64,000 nucleotides of DNA from a virus: positions 1 through 64,000 of the IMG/VR virus record IMGVR_UViG_3300010885_029461; one strand, 5' to 3'. The number at the start of each line of letters is the position of its first letter. The stretch's first letter is position 1. Position numbers and translations under genes: made by a program. Of this stretch, positions 25,841-35,379 are shown piece after piece. The notes beneath the pieces are model-generated. The model searched no databases. It saw only the letters and a list, made by a program, of their open reading frames with translations, and was not told where the DNA came from.

Positions 25841-28429
25841 ATGTCTTACCGTAATGTTTACTATGACCAAAAGAAGTCGCAAATTCACCATTTCACATGG
25901 ACAGAAGACGGCTCTCCTTGTAGAGTTATAAAGAATTATAAACCATATATAATGGTACCTGCCACGGTATCATCAAAGGTTGATGGATATGGTATTGATA
26001 ATGCTCCGCTGATGAAGCGAGAGTTTGATAACAACTATGATCGTGCCAAGTATGTTAAAAATTCTAATGGGAAGATTTACTATAATCTTCCCCCTACGCA
26101 GCAATATCTACTAGACCTGTATTATAAAAAAGATATTGCTGAATTAACTCGGCATCCGTTACGAACTTTCTTTTTCGATATCGAAGTTATTGCTAACGAA
26201 TTTCCTGATCCAATGGAAGCGAAATTTCCAATCACTTCAATTACTATATATGATACAAATCTGAAAAAGTATTTTACATGGGGCATTGGTAAATACGATG
26301 ATTATTCTTGTAAAGATCATTTAGTTGGAATTGAACCCGAAGAAATTGTTTATGAGTATTGTGCAGGGGAAACACAACTTTTAAAGAAATTTATCAGATT
26401 TTGGCGTGCAAATTTTCCTGATGTTATCGTTGGATATAACTCATATAGCTTCGATGTTCCTTACATTGTTAATCGTCTAGAAACGGTATTGGGTGAAGGA
26501 TATAGTAAAAACCTGTCACCTGTCAATAGTATATATAGTAAATCTGTTCAAAATAGATATGGTCAGGAATATATCGAATATGAATTTGGCGGTATTGCCC
26601 ATATGGATTATATGGTTCTTTATAGATATTTCACTCCCGGTGAACGGGAAAGCGATTCCCTTGATTTTGTATGTTATTCTGAATTAGGAAGTGGTAAATT
26701 GGATTACGGCGATACCTCCCTCCAAGAGCTTGCGAAACAGGATTGGAATAAGTTTATTAACTATAACATTTGGGATGTTAAGTTGATGATCATGTTAGAT
26801 GAAGAGAAGAAATATTTAGAAATCGCCAAGTTCTCTGCATTTAGCGGATTCTGTAATTTAGATAAAGCATTTGGTAAAACTGCAATCATTACAGGTGTAT
26901 TAGCAAAACAATCCTTAGAAGATGGAAAATATATTTCCACACAGAAAGGTGTGGAGCATGCAGAGAAAATACCGGGAGGATATGTTAAGGCTCCCGAAGA
27001 AGGATTGTATGAAGATGTGGTTAGCTTCGATGCTAACTCCCTCTATCCGAGTAATATTATCACTTTAAATATTTCTCCTGAAACCAAAGTTGCCAAAATC
27101 CTTGATAAGGATGCAGAAAAATACACGCTCTTACTTTGTAAAGAGAATAAGAAAATGACCGTGGCAAAGGATAGATTTTATGAATTCCTTCGCTTGAAAA
27201 ATTGGTCATTTGCGGCTAACGGGGTAATGTATGATCAATCTGTTAAAGGTATTGCTGCTAGTTTCTGTGATACTCTTTATCAGAAAAGAAAAAAGGTTAA
27301 AGAGGAAATGTTTCTAATTGATCAACAATTAGAAACCATGGAAGAGGGAACGGCAGAATATAAGAGATTGAAAACGCTTTCTTCACAGAAGGATGTTGAA
27401 CAATATCTTTATAAGATTTTGTTGAATTCTACTTACGGTGCTTTTGCCAATAGATTCTTTGCTCTATATGAGTTGGATGTGGCAACCTCTGTAACAACCA
27501 CAGGGCAAGCCATGATTAAAAAGAGTGCGCAAATTATCAATGACTACATTGCTTCTGAATGGGGTATTGATAAAAAAGATAGAGTCGTATTTTCCGATAC
27601 CGATTCTGTAGGTGTTACTATTAAGGATATTGTCGAAAAACACAATCTTGTAATTTTTGACGAAGACAAGAACCTTACCAAAGAGTTTAATATTATTGAG
27701 AATAAAATCTCTGATCATCTTAATTCTGAGATTAATAAATGGTCTAAAGAGAAATTAAACTCTGCTGATTCTCGTTTCTTCTTTAAGAGAGAAAGTGTTT
27801 GCCCAAAAGCTATGTGGATGGGTAAGAAACATTACGTAATGTATATTCTAAACAAAGAAGGCAAGAAGATGAATAAGTTTAAATATTCAGGAGTTCGTCT
27901 TGCCAAGTCTACTTTATCTGATAAAGCAAAGGATATTTCTAAGAAGATTGTAGAGATTATCATGGGTACTAAAGATCAAAAGATAGCAGATCAAATGATC
28001 TTTGATGCATATGAAGAATTTAAGGCGTTCGGAGTTAATGATATTGCAGAACGAGGGGGTATAAAAGTACTGAATAAATGGGACACTAAAAATAACGGGT
28101 TAGTATGTGCAAAAGGCACAACTCGTTCTGCAAAACTTAGCATCTTTCACAACGAATTATTAAAAATGAATAATCTTGAAAATGTCTATAGAAAAATAGA
28201 AAATGGATCAAAGATAAAGATGTTACACATTAAGGATAATAAATATAACCTTGAAGGTATTGCATACCAAGATAAGTTGCCAGCGGAATTTGGAGTAGAA
28301 CCTGATTATGAGAAAATGTTTTTCTATGATATCATAAAAAGCTTACAACCCGTATATGATGCTCTTACATGGAAGATGCCCAACCCTAAATTACAATATG
28401 AAACAACGCTTGAAGAATTATTTGGTTAA
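25841..28429 (+). CDS. 43: Family B DNA polymerase (T4 gp43 type)
   Basis: An 862-residue replicative polymerase with 3'-5' exonuclease. Exo I FFDIE is at residues 111-115, Exo II is VGYNSYSFDVPYI, motif A is SFDANSLYPS with Asp397, motif B is NSTYGAFANRF, motif C is FSDTDSV with Asp586 and Asp588. Length is close to T4 gp43 (898). It is uninterrupted: no intein or intron. It should work with the sliding clamp at 35315 and the helicase/primase encoded nearby. Confidence 0.95.
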   Translation: MSYRNVYYDQKKSQIHHFTWTEDGSPCRVIKNYKPYIMVPATVSSKVDGYGIDNAPLMKREFDNNYDRAKYVKNSNGKIYYNLPPTQQYLLDLYYKKDIAELTRHPLRTFFFDIEVIANEFPDPMEAKFPITSITIYDTNLKKYFTWGIGKYDDYSCKDHLVGIEPEEIVYEYCAGETQLLKKFIRFWRANFPDVIVGYNSYSFDVPYIVNRLETVLGEGYSKNLSPVNSIYSKSVQNRYGQEYIEYEFGGIAHMDYMVLYRYFTPGERESDSLDFVCYSELGSGKLDYGDTSLQELAKQDWNKFINYNIWDVKLMIMLDEEKKYLEIAKFSAFSGFCNLDKAFGKTAIITGVLAKQSLEDGKYISTQKGVEHAEKIPGGYVKAPEEGLYEDVVSFDANSLYPSNIITLNISPETKVAKILDKDAEKYTLLLCKENKKMTVAKDRFYEFLRLKNWSFAANGVMYDQSVKGIAASFCDTLYQKRKKVKEEMFLIDQQLETMEEGTAEYKRLKTLSSQKDVEQYLYKILLNSTYGAFANRFFALYELDVATSVTTTGQAMIKKSAQIINDYIASEWGIDKKDRVVFSDTDSVGVTIKDIVEKHNLVIFDEDKNLTKEFNIIENKISDHLNSEINKWSKEKLNSADSRFFFKRESVCPKAMWMGKKHYVMYILNKEGKKMNKFKYSGVRLAKSTLSDKAKDISKKIVEIIMGTKDQKIADQMIFDAYEEFKAFGVNDIAERGGIKVLNKWDTKNNGLVCAKGTTRSAKLSIFHNELLKMNNLENVYRKIENGSKIKMLHIKDNKYNLEGIAYQDKLPAEFGVEPDYEKMFFYDIIKSLQPVYDALTWKMPNPKLQYETTLEELFG

Positions 28430-28685
28430 TATTAAACGGATATATAATATTATATTCGAAAACAGAGATTTAACCGATATCCAAAATGATTATTATTTAA
28501 ATAAATGGATTAGTAAATCTGAATTAGAGAAATTATTCGAATTTGAAAAAATACAGTTATTACAGGCATATAAAGAGAAAGAGCAAGAATCTATAGATTT
28601 GTTGAAAAGTTTCAATATGAATTCCTTATCTAATTATGAAGCATTGGAAAGAAAATATCAAGGTAGTTTAAAAAAGAAGCAATAA
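28398..28685 (+). CDS. Hypothetical charged helical protein
   Basis: A 95-residue protein starting MKQRLKNYL, overlapping the end of the polymerase gene by 32 bases. An in-frame ATG at 28356 is also possible but would overlap more. The sequence is helical and rich in Lys, Glu, Asn and Leu. No function recognised. Confidence 0.55.
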   Translation: MKQRLKNYLVNIKRIYNIIFENRDLTDIQNDYYLNKWISKSELEKLFEFEKIQLLQAYKEKEQESIDLLKSFNMNSLSNYEALERKYQGSLKKKQ

Positions 28686-28688
28686 TAC

Positions 28689-28717
28689 TTGAAACATATT
28701 CACCTACAGGATTAATA
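28689..28717 (+). promoter_or_regulatory. Sigma70-type promoter TTGAAA-17-TTAATA
   Basis: The -10 ends exactly 5 bases before the ATG at 28723. Confidence 0.5.
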
Positions 28718-28722
28718 CTAAC

Positions 28723-29130
28723 ATGGAACAAATCGTAGGAATTTACAAAGACATTAGCCAGTTTATCATCGGTATTTTGGTTAAAGAAACAGATACACAT
28801 GTGGTATTACGCCGAGCATTATTGGTTAGTGTAGAAAGAGATAAAAATGGTAACGGACTAGTCCCTAACTTTTTCCCTGTAACACTATTAACACTTGACC
28901 CACCTTTCCATATGATGGGATTCTTGAAAGAACAAAATATTGATTTTGAAACTTGGTACAAAAAAGACACGCTCTTGAATCCAGTTCCTCAAGAACTTAA
29001 CGATCAAGTTACCCAAGTATATATGCAAAACTTTATAGGAGTGCTACCTCCTAATGCATCAGTCCCTCTACCTGTAGAGGGTAAATCGGAGGGTAAAACA
29101 CCTGAAAATAACATAGTCAAACTATTCTAA
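28723..29130 (+). CDS. Hypothetical protein
   Basis: A 135-residue protein; N-terminal beta-rich half (IVGIYKDISQFIIGILV), Pro-rich C terminus. Own promoter upstream and terminator directly downstream, so it is a single-gene transcription unit. No family recognised. Confidence 0.65.
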   Translation: MEQIVGIYKDISQFIIGILVKETDTHVVLRRALLVSVERDKNGNGLVPNFFPVTLLTLDPPFHMMGFLKEQNIDFETWYKKDTLLNPVPQELNDQVTQVYMQNFIGVLPPNASVPLPVEGKSEGKTPENNIVKLF

Positions 29131-29158
29131 AAAAAGGCGGCGAAAGCCGCCTTTTTAG
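29131..29158 (+). terminator. Rho-independent terminator with GAAA tetraloop
   Basis: An 11-bp stem AAAAAGGCGGC with GAAA loop and its complement ending in T5, immediately after the stop codon at 29130. Confidence 0.95.
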
Positions 29159-29187
29159 TTGTTATACACTGCGTTATAGAGTAAATT
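29159..29187 (+). promoter_or_regulatory. Promoter TTGTTA-17-TAAATT
   Basis: The -10 ends exactly 5 bases before the uvsX ATG at 29193. Confidence 0.45.
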
Positions 29188-29192
29188 CATAC

Positions 29193-30218
29193 ATGTCGAA
29201 ATTACTCGAAAAGTTAAGAAAAAATACCATTGTTGATGCTCAATTATTAAAAAATAGCAAATATTTTGATGAAGGAAAATTCATCGCGACCCGTGTTCCA
29301 TTGCTCAATCTAGCCCTGTCAGGAAAGATTCGTGGAGGGGGTCTTCCTAAAGGAATCGTACAGATTGCCGCTCCACCTAAACATTTCAAAACTAACTTCA
29401 TGTTAGAATTGATGTTAGGTTTCCAAAATGATCCAGATAATGCGAATCAAGACTATATCATCGTTCTATATGATAGTGAATTAGGATCAACTCCTAGCTA
29501 TTATGAGAAAATGGGGCTTGATACTAGTAAGATTGATCATCGTCCTATTAAGTCGGTTGAAGAACTTCGTTCAGATATTGCAAATCTTTTAAATGATATA
29601 TCAGAAGGTGACAGAGTTCTAATTTGCGTTGACTCCATCGGTATGCTTCGCTCTAACAAGGAAACAGAAGATGCTAAATCCGGTCATGATGCTGCTGATA
29701 TGACAAGAGCAAAGGCATTGAATTCCTTGTTCCGAATCATTACTGCTGAATCTGCTATTAAGCAAATTCCGATTGTTATTATTAATCACTCATATGGAAC
29801 CCTAGAAATGTTCTCTAAGGAAGTTGCCAGCGGTGGTCGTAAGACACAATATGCTGCTCATACCCTTCTATTCATTACAAAGGCACAGGATAAGGAGAAA
29901 GAAGACGGTAAAGACGTTCTTAAGGGATTCCGATTCACGCTACGTGCGGGCTTATCGAGATATGTTAAGGAAAATGCTACATTCCCTATTACAGTGCATT
30001 TTGGTGAAGGAGTTGATCCTTTTTCAGGATTGTTTGACTTGGCCTTAGACTTGGGTTACATTATCCCACAGAAACAAGGCTGGTACAAGATGAAAGATTG
30101 GACAGAAGATAAAAAACAAGTTAGACGGGCAGACCTTGAAGAAGATGAAGACGTAATGAATGCGCTTCTAGATGATGACTCTTTCTGTGCAGCCGTAGAA
30201 AAAATATACAGTTTATAA
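29193..30218 (+). CDS. uvsX: RecA-like recombinase UvsX
   Basis: A 341-residue strand-exchange ATPase. The Walker A is the UvsX-type variant APPKHFKT at residues 60-67 rather than GxxxxGKT; Walker B is LICVDSIGML, followed by the AKSGHDAADMTRAKA loop typical of T4 UvsX. It would drive recombination-dependent replication with gp32 and gp46. The next gene follows after 1 base. Confidence 0.92.
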   Translation: MSKLLEKLRKNTIVDAQLLKNSKYFDEGKFIATRVPLLNLALSGKIRGGGLPKGIVQIAAPPKHFKTNFMLELMLGFQNDPDNANQDYIIVLYDSELGSTPSYYEKMGLDTSKIDHRPIKSVEELRSDIANLLNDISEGDRVLICVDSIGMLRSNKETEDAKSGHDAADMTRAKALNSLFRIITAESAIKQIPIVIINHSYGTLEMFSKEVASGGRKTQYAAHTLLFITKAQDKEKEDGKDVLKGFRFTLRAGLSRYVKENATFPITVHFGEGVDPFSGLFDLALDLGYIIPQKQGWYKMKDWTEDKKQVRRADLEEDEDVMNALLDDDSFCAAVEKIYSL

Positions 30219-30219
30219 C

Positions 30220-30663
30220 ATGGATAAAAACCCTTTTCATTTTGAAGATTTATATATCGCCTTTGCTGAGAAATATCCTTGGGCGTTTGATAAGTTAGGA
30301 CTTACAAAACAGATTAATGATCATATCCTTTATTTAGGGAATAAGACAGGTGGTGCATTGGTTCGATATATTTTACCGGGAGTCTATAAATCTGATTATC
30401 TCTTAAAATATAAAGATTGTCATATTTGTACCTTCCCCGTCGAAATTGATGCAGGTCGTCCACCTACATTATCTGTCTGGTGCCAACTTGATAATTACCG
30501 AATAATTCAAGCAAATCTTGGATTAGCAGATTCAGAAGATACAGAGTTTAGTTTGGGATTAACATTACATACCTCCAAACCTCAACAGTATATTGATATG
30601 TTGAAAGATGTTAGAGACTATCGTATCCTTCCTCCTAAAAAGAATTTAGGATTTAATACTTAA
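30220..30663 (+). CDS. Hypothetical protein after uvsX
   Basis: A 147-residue protein beginning MDKNPFHFEDLYIAF. Mixed alpha/beta composition with a CHICTFPVEID segment. No similarity I recognise to UvsY or gp40, which occur near uvsX in T4. Coupled to uvsX and to the next gene (TAATG at 30661). Confidence 0.6.
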   Translation: MDKNPFHFEDLYIAFAEKYPWAFDKLGLTKQINDHILYLGNKTGGALVRYILPGVYKSDYLLKYKDCHICTFPVEIDAGRPPTLSVWCQLDNYRIIQANLGLADSEDTEFSLGLTLHTSKPQQYIDMLKDVRDYRILPPKKNLGFNT

Positions 30664-30965
30664 TGATTGAAGCAACTATATCATATATAGGGACGTTTAT
30701 AGATCGTCCCAACATAATACGCTTTACCTTTGCAGAAGATGATATTGCAATGGAAAGTAAAAATGAAACAACTGGTAAATTTGAAAAAATTACCGTTGGT
30801 CAATTATATGATATATTCTCCAAGAAAAACGAGTATATTCGTGATGCATCTGATCCAGAGGATCGCATTGATGGCTCATTTTTTGAAGAATGGTTCTATC
30901 AAAAGCATATAGCCGATAAACATTTCAGAGACAAAATAACCAACCAAACATTCCGACAAATTTAA
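30663..30965 (+). CDS. Hypothetical protein
   Basis: A 100-residue acidic protein overlapping both neighbours by one base. No domain recognised. Lies between uvsX and the helicase gene in one operon, so a replication-accessory role is possible. Confidence 0.6.
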   Translation: MIEATISYIGTFIDRPNIIRFTFAEDDIAMESKNETTGKFEKITVGQLYDIFSKKNEYIRDASDPEDRIDGSFFEEWFYQKHIADKHFRDKITNQTFRQI

Positions 30966-32302
30966 TGGCTAAAATTGATTTAGATTTTTTTGAGAAAATC
31001 ATATTTTATAATATCCTTAAAAAAGATTGCACTTTTCTAGCATCATGTATTGATCATCTGGATAAAGAGTTATTTAAAGATAAAGATATAGGCATAATCG
31101 TCAATATCATCAAGGATTTCTATTTAGAAAATTCCACTACCCCGACACTTACAGAACTTAAGGTAAGGGTAATGACTGCTCAAGCCAAAACGCATCTTGA
31201 AAATGCTATCAAGACAATCAGATCGCTTGATAGTGAATATAATGAAGATGAATTAATCCGTAATACGGAACATTTTTTAAGACAGCGGAAAATTGAATTA
31301 TTATTAAATAAGACAATTGATCAAAAAATTACTGATAAACAAGTTGATTTAGAAAGCTTCCAAAAAGAAAGTGAACAGATTCATGCAATATCTTTAATTG
31401 ATAATCTTGGATTAGAATACTTTGCAGAAATTGATAGAGTTACTGATTACTTTAATCAAACTGATAATATTTTTTCATCAGGTTATGTTGGATTTGATCA
31501 AGCTATTGGTGGGGGATTCTTCCATGAAGGAAAACAGTTTGGCGTAATTGGAGGGGAAACAAACGTAGGTAAATCTATCTGTTTAGCCAATATCGTAGTC
31601 AATGTTTTATTACAGAATAAAAATGTATTATTATACACATTAGAAATGTCTGAAATGCGATATGCCAAACGTATATCTGCTATTTTAACAGGTATTGCAT
31701 TAGCCAACTTACCAAGCAGCGTTGATAATTTTAAAGAATATATCAACAATTTTATTCGAGAACATATGTCTCGGTTGATAATTAAAGAGTTTCCCACCAA
31801 GAGTGTATCTGCAAAGACGTTGTTAGCACATGCGGGCTTGTTAAAGAGGCGCAAAGCGTTTCAACCAGACTTTATAGCCTTTGACTATCATGCGCTTTTA
31901 AAGCCATCTGTGACGCAAGCATCGAAGCATACAGAAATGCAGTTTATTACACAAGAATGCCGTGGATTAACTTATCTACTAGGTGCTCCCGGTTGCAGCG
32001 TAGCACAACTTAACAGAGGCGCACATAAACAGGAATCTCCCGGTTTAAATTCTGTGTCGGGATCATGGGATATGATTTCTGATGAAGATTGGCATGTGAA
32101 TATTTGGCAAACTGATATTGATCGTGAACAGAATATTCTTCGCTACATTGGCGAAAAAGCTAGAGACGGTGCAAAAGGATACTCCGATTTTTGGACTATC
32201 GACTATGATACCTTAAAGTTGACAGAAAACGAACAAGCGTCTAGGGATGTGCCGCAAGTGGATAGAGAAATGACTAGTTTCACCTTTGAGGAATTGCATT
32301 GA
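30965..32302 (+). CDS. 41: DnaB-like replicative helicase (T4 gp41 type)
   Basis: A 445-residue RecA-fold helicase. The N-terminal helical domain is followed by FGVIGGETNVGKS with the Walker A at residues 196-204, then LLYTLEMSEMRYAKR, and a C-terminal Walker B/H4 region FIAFDYHALL and SVAQLNRG. T4 gp41 is 475 residues. It would unwind DNA 5'-3' on the lagging strand together with the primase encoded at 51566. Confidence 0.9.
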   Translation: MAKIDLDFFEKIIFYNILKKDCTFLASCIDHLDKELFKDKDIGIIVNIIKDFYLENSTTPTLTELKVRVMTAQAKTHLENAIKTIRSLDSEYNEDELIRNTEHFLRQRKIELLLNKTIDQKITDKQVDLESFQKESEQIHAISLIDNLGLEYFAEIDRVTDYFNQTDNIFSSGYVGFDQAIGGGFFHEGKQFGVIGGETNVGKSICLANIVVNVLLQNKNVLLYTLEMSEMRYAKRISAILTGIALANLPSSVDNFKEYINNFIREHMSRLIIKEFPTKSVSAKTLLAHAGLLKRRKAFQPDFIAFDYHALLKPSVTQASKHTEMQFITQECRGLTYLLGAPGCSVAQLNRGAHKQESPGLNSVSGSWDMISDEDWHVNIWQTDIDREQNILRYIGEKARDGAKGYSDFWTIDYDTLKLTENEQASRDVPQVDREMTSFTFEELH

Positions 32303-32318
32303 TTATAGATAGTGGTGG

Positions 32319-32326
32319 AATAAATA
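32319..32326 (+). promoter_or_regulatory. Late-type promoter AATAAATA
   Basis: Ends exactly 5 bases before the ATG at 32332 and helps to choose that start. Confidence 0.45.
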
Positions 32327-32331
32327 ATTCC

Positions 32332-32595
32332 ATGCTCCCCTATGAACATACAGTACCTAGCCCAAATGAAATAATTAATGAGATTGAGTTAGAGGAAACC
32401 ATTAATAAATTTGGCGCATGGGTGTCAATTATAACTAATAAACCATTATCATGTGTGTCATTATTTTCAATGCTTAGAAAAGATGAAAATCTGTGCACAT
32501 TATTACTTGAACTAACCGATCATTCATGGTACAATATCGTATCCTATATGAGCCATAGATGGCCCGTTTTAAATAAATCTAAAAAGATTAAATGA
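32332..32595 (+). CDS. Hypothetical small protein
   Basis: An 87-residue product from the ATG at 32332. A TTG at 32299 overlapping the helicase stop would give 98 residues, but the AATAAATA box five bases before 32332 favours the ATG. The sequence is acidic and helical. No function recognised. Confidence 0.55.
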   Translation: MLPYEHTVPSPNEIINEIELEETINKFGAWVSIITNKPLSCVSLFSMLRKDENLCTLLLELTDHSWYNIVSYMSHRWPVLNKSKKIK

Positions 32596-33035
32596 ACTCC
32601 AAATTTCCAGATTTTGACTTTGACAAATGGTTAAACCATTTTGTAGAAATGCTATATACAATAGACTCTCGGAATACTGATAATATGGAACATGAATGCC
32701 CTGTTGACATTCAAAAAGAAAAGTTCCTAACACAGGAACATATTTTTTATGATGATTTTGGGGTAGATTTCTGTGCCAATTATTTAGAAAATATTACTCG
32801 GTTTAATTGTTTCATGAGATATATAATGCAGGAGGATCGCACTTTTAAAGATTTGATTATTTTTATACTTCGTATTATAGTACCTGCATCTAAAACCCAT
32901 GAGGATATAGCCCGTGCTATATTGAGAGGAAAATCATATAGAACAGTGAACGATATGTTGTTCACTCAACATACAGCAACTTGTATTTTTAATACCCTTA
33001 AAACCTTACAAATTCCTTTAAAAGATGATAACTGA
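32592..33035 (+). CDS. Hypothetical protein, two genes upstream of gp32-like
   Basis: A 147-residue helical protein overlapping both neighbours. In T4, gene 33 (late transcription coactivator) and gene 59 (helicase loader) precede gene 32. This gene lies in the matching position for gp33, but I see no sequence feature to prove it. Confidence 0.55.
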   Translation: MNSKFPDFDFDKWLNHFVEMLYTIDSRNTDNMEHECPVDIQKEKFLTQEHIFYDDFGVDFCANYLENITRFNCFMRYIMQEDRTFKDLIIFILRIIVPASKTHEDIARAILRGKSYRTVNDMLFTQHTATCIFNTLKTLQIPLKDDN

Positions 33036-33687
33036 AGCGCAAAAGAATATCTATAATTGGTATTTAAGAGCACAGCGAGTTCATAATAATAAACCTTTCC
33101 GATATAGAAAGAATTTCCACAACTTAGATAAGGAAACCTTTTATCCGCATTTGTTAAAGATTGAGAGAGTTTTTCAGAAATACCCGCATCTGATGCGTAG
33201 AGAATTTTTTGATGCTCCATATATTATCTATAATGATGCAAAGAAATTTTATGGTTTAAATTTCTTTTCTTCACTTAAAGGATTAACTACCTGCATAGCA
33301 TATTTCAAGTTACTTGCTCAACAACAGCCCGATGAGCAAATAGATTTTCTGAAAGAGTCCCTTAGATTTGTTACTAATTTCTGTGCAGAACACGACCTAA
33401 TGTTGAACCAATATATTCGGTTTAAATCTATCGCACAAAATGATTGTCTAAAACATCTTAAAAATCATCAAATATCATGGTATTTGGTTATGGCAATTCC
33501 GGGTTTTATAAATCTGGTGCAATCATTGCCACGGGACGAATTTTCATTATATTTCGGTGAAGATATTGATCTAAATTTCTTGATTTCTGCGTATGGATCG
33601 AGTAAGTTAGCTAAAGTATTTCTCGAAAAAAAGATCAGAGAAATTGATGAATTTCTTATCAAGAAAAAAGATAAAATACCTAGCTAA
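33025..33687 (+). CDS. Hypothetical protein; positional candidate for helicase loader gp59
   Basis: A 220-residue, mostly helical basic protein (RAQRVHNNKPFRYRKNFHN near the N terminus). T4 gp59 is 217 residues and is encoded directly upstream of gene 32, as here. The matching length and position are the only support; the sequence itself is not recognisably gp59. It ends in a charged tail (EFLIKKKDKIPS). Confidence 0.45.
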   Translation: MITEAQKNIYNWYLRAQRVHNNKPFRYRKNFHNLDKETFYPHLLKIERVFQKYPHLMRREFFDAPYIIYNDAKKFYGLNFFSSLKGLTTCIAYFKLLAQQQPDEQIDFLKESLRFVTNFCAEHDLMLNQYIRFKSIAQNDCLKHLKNHQISWYLVMAIPGFINLVQSLPRDEFSLYFGEDIDLNFLISAYGSSKLAKVFLEKKIREIDEFLIKKKDKIPS

Positions 33688-33700
33688 ATTCGGTATTTTT
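33673..33700 (+). terminator. Probable terminator overlapping the stop codon
   Basis: An 8-bp stem AAAATACC with GGTATTTT, 11-base loop, then T5. It lies over the stop of the upstream gene and separates it from the gp32-like transcript. Confidence 0.55.
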
Positions 33701-33701
33701 A

Positions 33702-33709
33702 GATAAATA
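33702..33709 (+). promoter_or_regulatory. Late-type promoter GATAAATA for the gp32-like gene
   Basis: With the usual 5-base gap, transcription would start near 33715, giving a 54-base leader. This is the one clear exception to the short-leader rule in this window. Confidence 0.5.
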
Positions 33710-33714
33710 GCATA

Positions 33715-33768
33715 AAGGAGAATAACATATTTTCCTGATTAAAAAATAAAATAAATAAAATAAATAAA
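33715..33768 (+). promoter_or_regulatory. Probable autoregulatory leader of the gp32-like gene
   Basis: The predicted leader opens with a 9-bp hairpin (33716-33724 with 33728-33736, one G-U pair, 3-base loop) and then an all A/T tract at 33741-33768 made of TAAA/TAAAA repeats leading up to the ATG. T4 gene 32 mRNA has the same layout: a 5' pseudoknot nucleates gp32 binding, which spreads along an unstructured A/U-rich region and blocks translation. Confidence 0.55.
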
Positions 33769-34710
33769 ATGACAAACCTAGACGAAATCCTTAATAATAT
33801 TGGAACATTAAAAGATACAGAAGAAAAGAAAAATAAGACCGAAAATAATAGTGCGATTGATAGCCGCATTCTACGCTTTAAAAAAGGGTGTAAATATATC
33901 GGTCTTTTCGTACCAACCGCTAAAGATACTTTAGTAACTTATGAAGAAATTGGCTTCACAAGTCGGGTAGATCAGAGTTACGTTTACACGGGTAGAGCAT
34001 ATGCTGATCCTGCGTTAAAATATAAAGGTGAAAACATCCTTAATAAAACTCAATGGGAAGCATATAAGACTGCAAAGGCTAATAATGATGAAGCCGCAAT
34101 GAAGGAAACTTACAAGTTGTTCCCTCAAAGAAAACAACTAGTTAACTTCTTGTTACTTCAAGTTATCGGTGACGATGCCGCAGCAAAAGAACAAATCGGG
34201 GAAGTTAAAGTTGCCCGCTATCCTGCCGCATTAGACAAGGAAAAGAACCCAAAATCTGCCGCATATAAAGCAATCTTTGAAGGTTTGCTCGGTGCAGGTC
34301 AGAAGAAAATCGGGAAGAAAGGTTATATTCTTCCGAATACCGTAAATGATAATGTCAAATTTGTTTTTGATGTTATTGATAAAGGTGGTTTCCCGAATTA
34401 TGATCAATCCAAATTTGATCTAATGGAAGAATACGAGATTGAAATGAATTATACCAAAGAACAAGTGTTGGAAATTCTGAACAAGGCACATGATTTAAAT
34501 GATTTGGTGCCGCCTCTTAAATCACCAGAGGAAATTAAGGAAATTCTTGATTTACATTGGTTTGGAACTAGCGCATCCGCAGAAGATGACGTTGATGTTG
34601 ACGACAATAATAGTATCGACACTACCGTTTCTGATGAAGATGATGAAATTCCACATCTTGGAACAAAATCTAAGAATTTTGATGAAGAACTTGATGAATT
34701 ACTAGCATAA
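33769..34710 (+). CDS. 32: Single-stranded DNA-binding protein (T4 gp32 type)
   Basis: A 313-residue protein with a beta-rich core (LRFKKGCKYIGLFVP ... YEEIGFTSRV, later VKVARYPAAL) and a very acidic C-terminal tail from about residue 270 (ASAEDDVDVDDNN ... DEELDELLA), the classic gp32 organisation (T4: 301 residues). The zinc site of T4 gp32 is not obvious. It coats ssDNA and contacts polymerase, helicase and recombinase through the tail. The leader suggests translational self-control. Confidence 0.75.
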   Translation: MTNLDEILNNIGTLKDTEEKKNKTENNSAIDSRILRFKKGCKYIGLFVPTAKDTLVTYEEIGFTSRVDQSYVYTGRAYADPALKYKGENILNKTQWEAYKTAKANNDEAAMKETYKLFPQRKQLVNFLLLQVIGDDAAAKEQIGEVKVARYPAALDKEKNPKSAAYKAIFEGLLGAGQKKIGKKGYILPNTVNDNVKFVFDVIDKGGFPNYDQSKFDLMEEYEIEMNYTKEQVLEILNKAHDLNDLVPPLKSPEEIKEILDLHWFGTSASAEDDVDVDDNNSIDTTVSDEDDEIPHLGTKSKNFDEELDELLA

Positions 34711-34752
34711 TTCTTTAAAATGGCAAATGGATGGGCTAAGTAGAGTGGTACA

Positions 34753-35379
34753 ATGAATGAAGACGTTGACATCGCTCTCTTAGCCCATCAAGCCAATATG
34801 GGTTTAAATCAAATTTATCAATCTCGCCAACCACAACGGATTGATCCCCGTCAATTTTTAAATAATAATTACGGAGGACAACAAGGCAGACCCAATTTCA
34901 ATCCTAGCTATCCCCCGCAACAACAACAACCATATTATCCTCAAGTAGGAGGCGTAGAAGACTATGGTTTACCTTCACAGGTCGCTCCACAAACTTCACA
35001 ATTACCTTTAGTAATGAGAGATAGAGACGGTAATGTAGTAGACCTTTCACAAACACCTTCTGTGATGTCAGAAGGTCAAACCTATCCACCATACCAACAA
35101 CCAAATGGTATGAATGATGTTAGAGGGTTTCAAATTCCAGACTATTCAAAATATAACAAAGCACCTTCTTCACAAGATAATGAAGCAGAGGAATCAACAC
35201 TGGATATAATTTTAAGGGAAATAAAATCTTTGAAAAAAGCAGTAAATAAGTTGATTCGTGAAACTGAAAAGAGTAAATTATCAATAACAAGTCCATCACA
35301 ACCTTTAGATATAAATGCAATTAACAATCAATCTCCGGTCATTTCAGAAGGAATTCCTTGCTCCAATTTTGGAGATTAA
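34753..35379 (+). CDS. Pro/Gln/Tyr-rich hypothetical protein
   Basis: A 208-residue low-complexity protein: Gln/Pro/Tyr-rich residues 20-60 and 115-135, with a C-terminal helix of Lys/Glu (LREIKSLKKAVNKLIRETEK). Probably disordered with a short coiled coil. It overlaps the sliding-clamp gene by 65 bases. No function recognised. Confidence 0.6.
   Translation: MNEDVDIALLAHQANMGLNQIYQSRQPQRIDPRQFLNNNYGGQQGRPNFNPSYPPQQQQPYYPQVGGVEDYGLPSQVAPQTSQLPLVMRDRDGNVVDLSQTPSVMSEGQTYPPYQQPNGMNDVRGFQIPDYSKYNKAPSSQDNEAEESTLDIILREIKSLKKAVNKLIRETEKSKLSITSPSQPLDINAINNQSPVISEGIPCSNFGD

Noticed and set aside
33741-33768. A/T-only tract as a replication origin
   Set aside because: It is short, lacks iterons, and its position directly before the gp32-like ATG is better explained as an mRNA leader.
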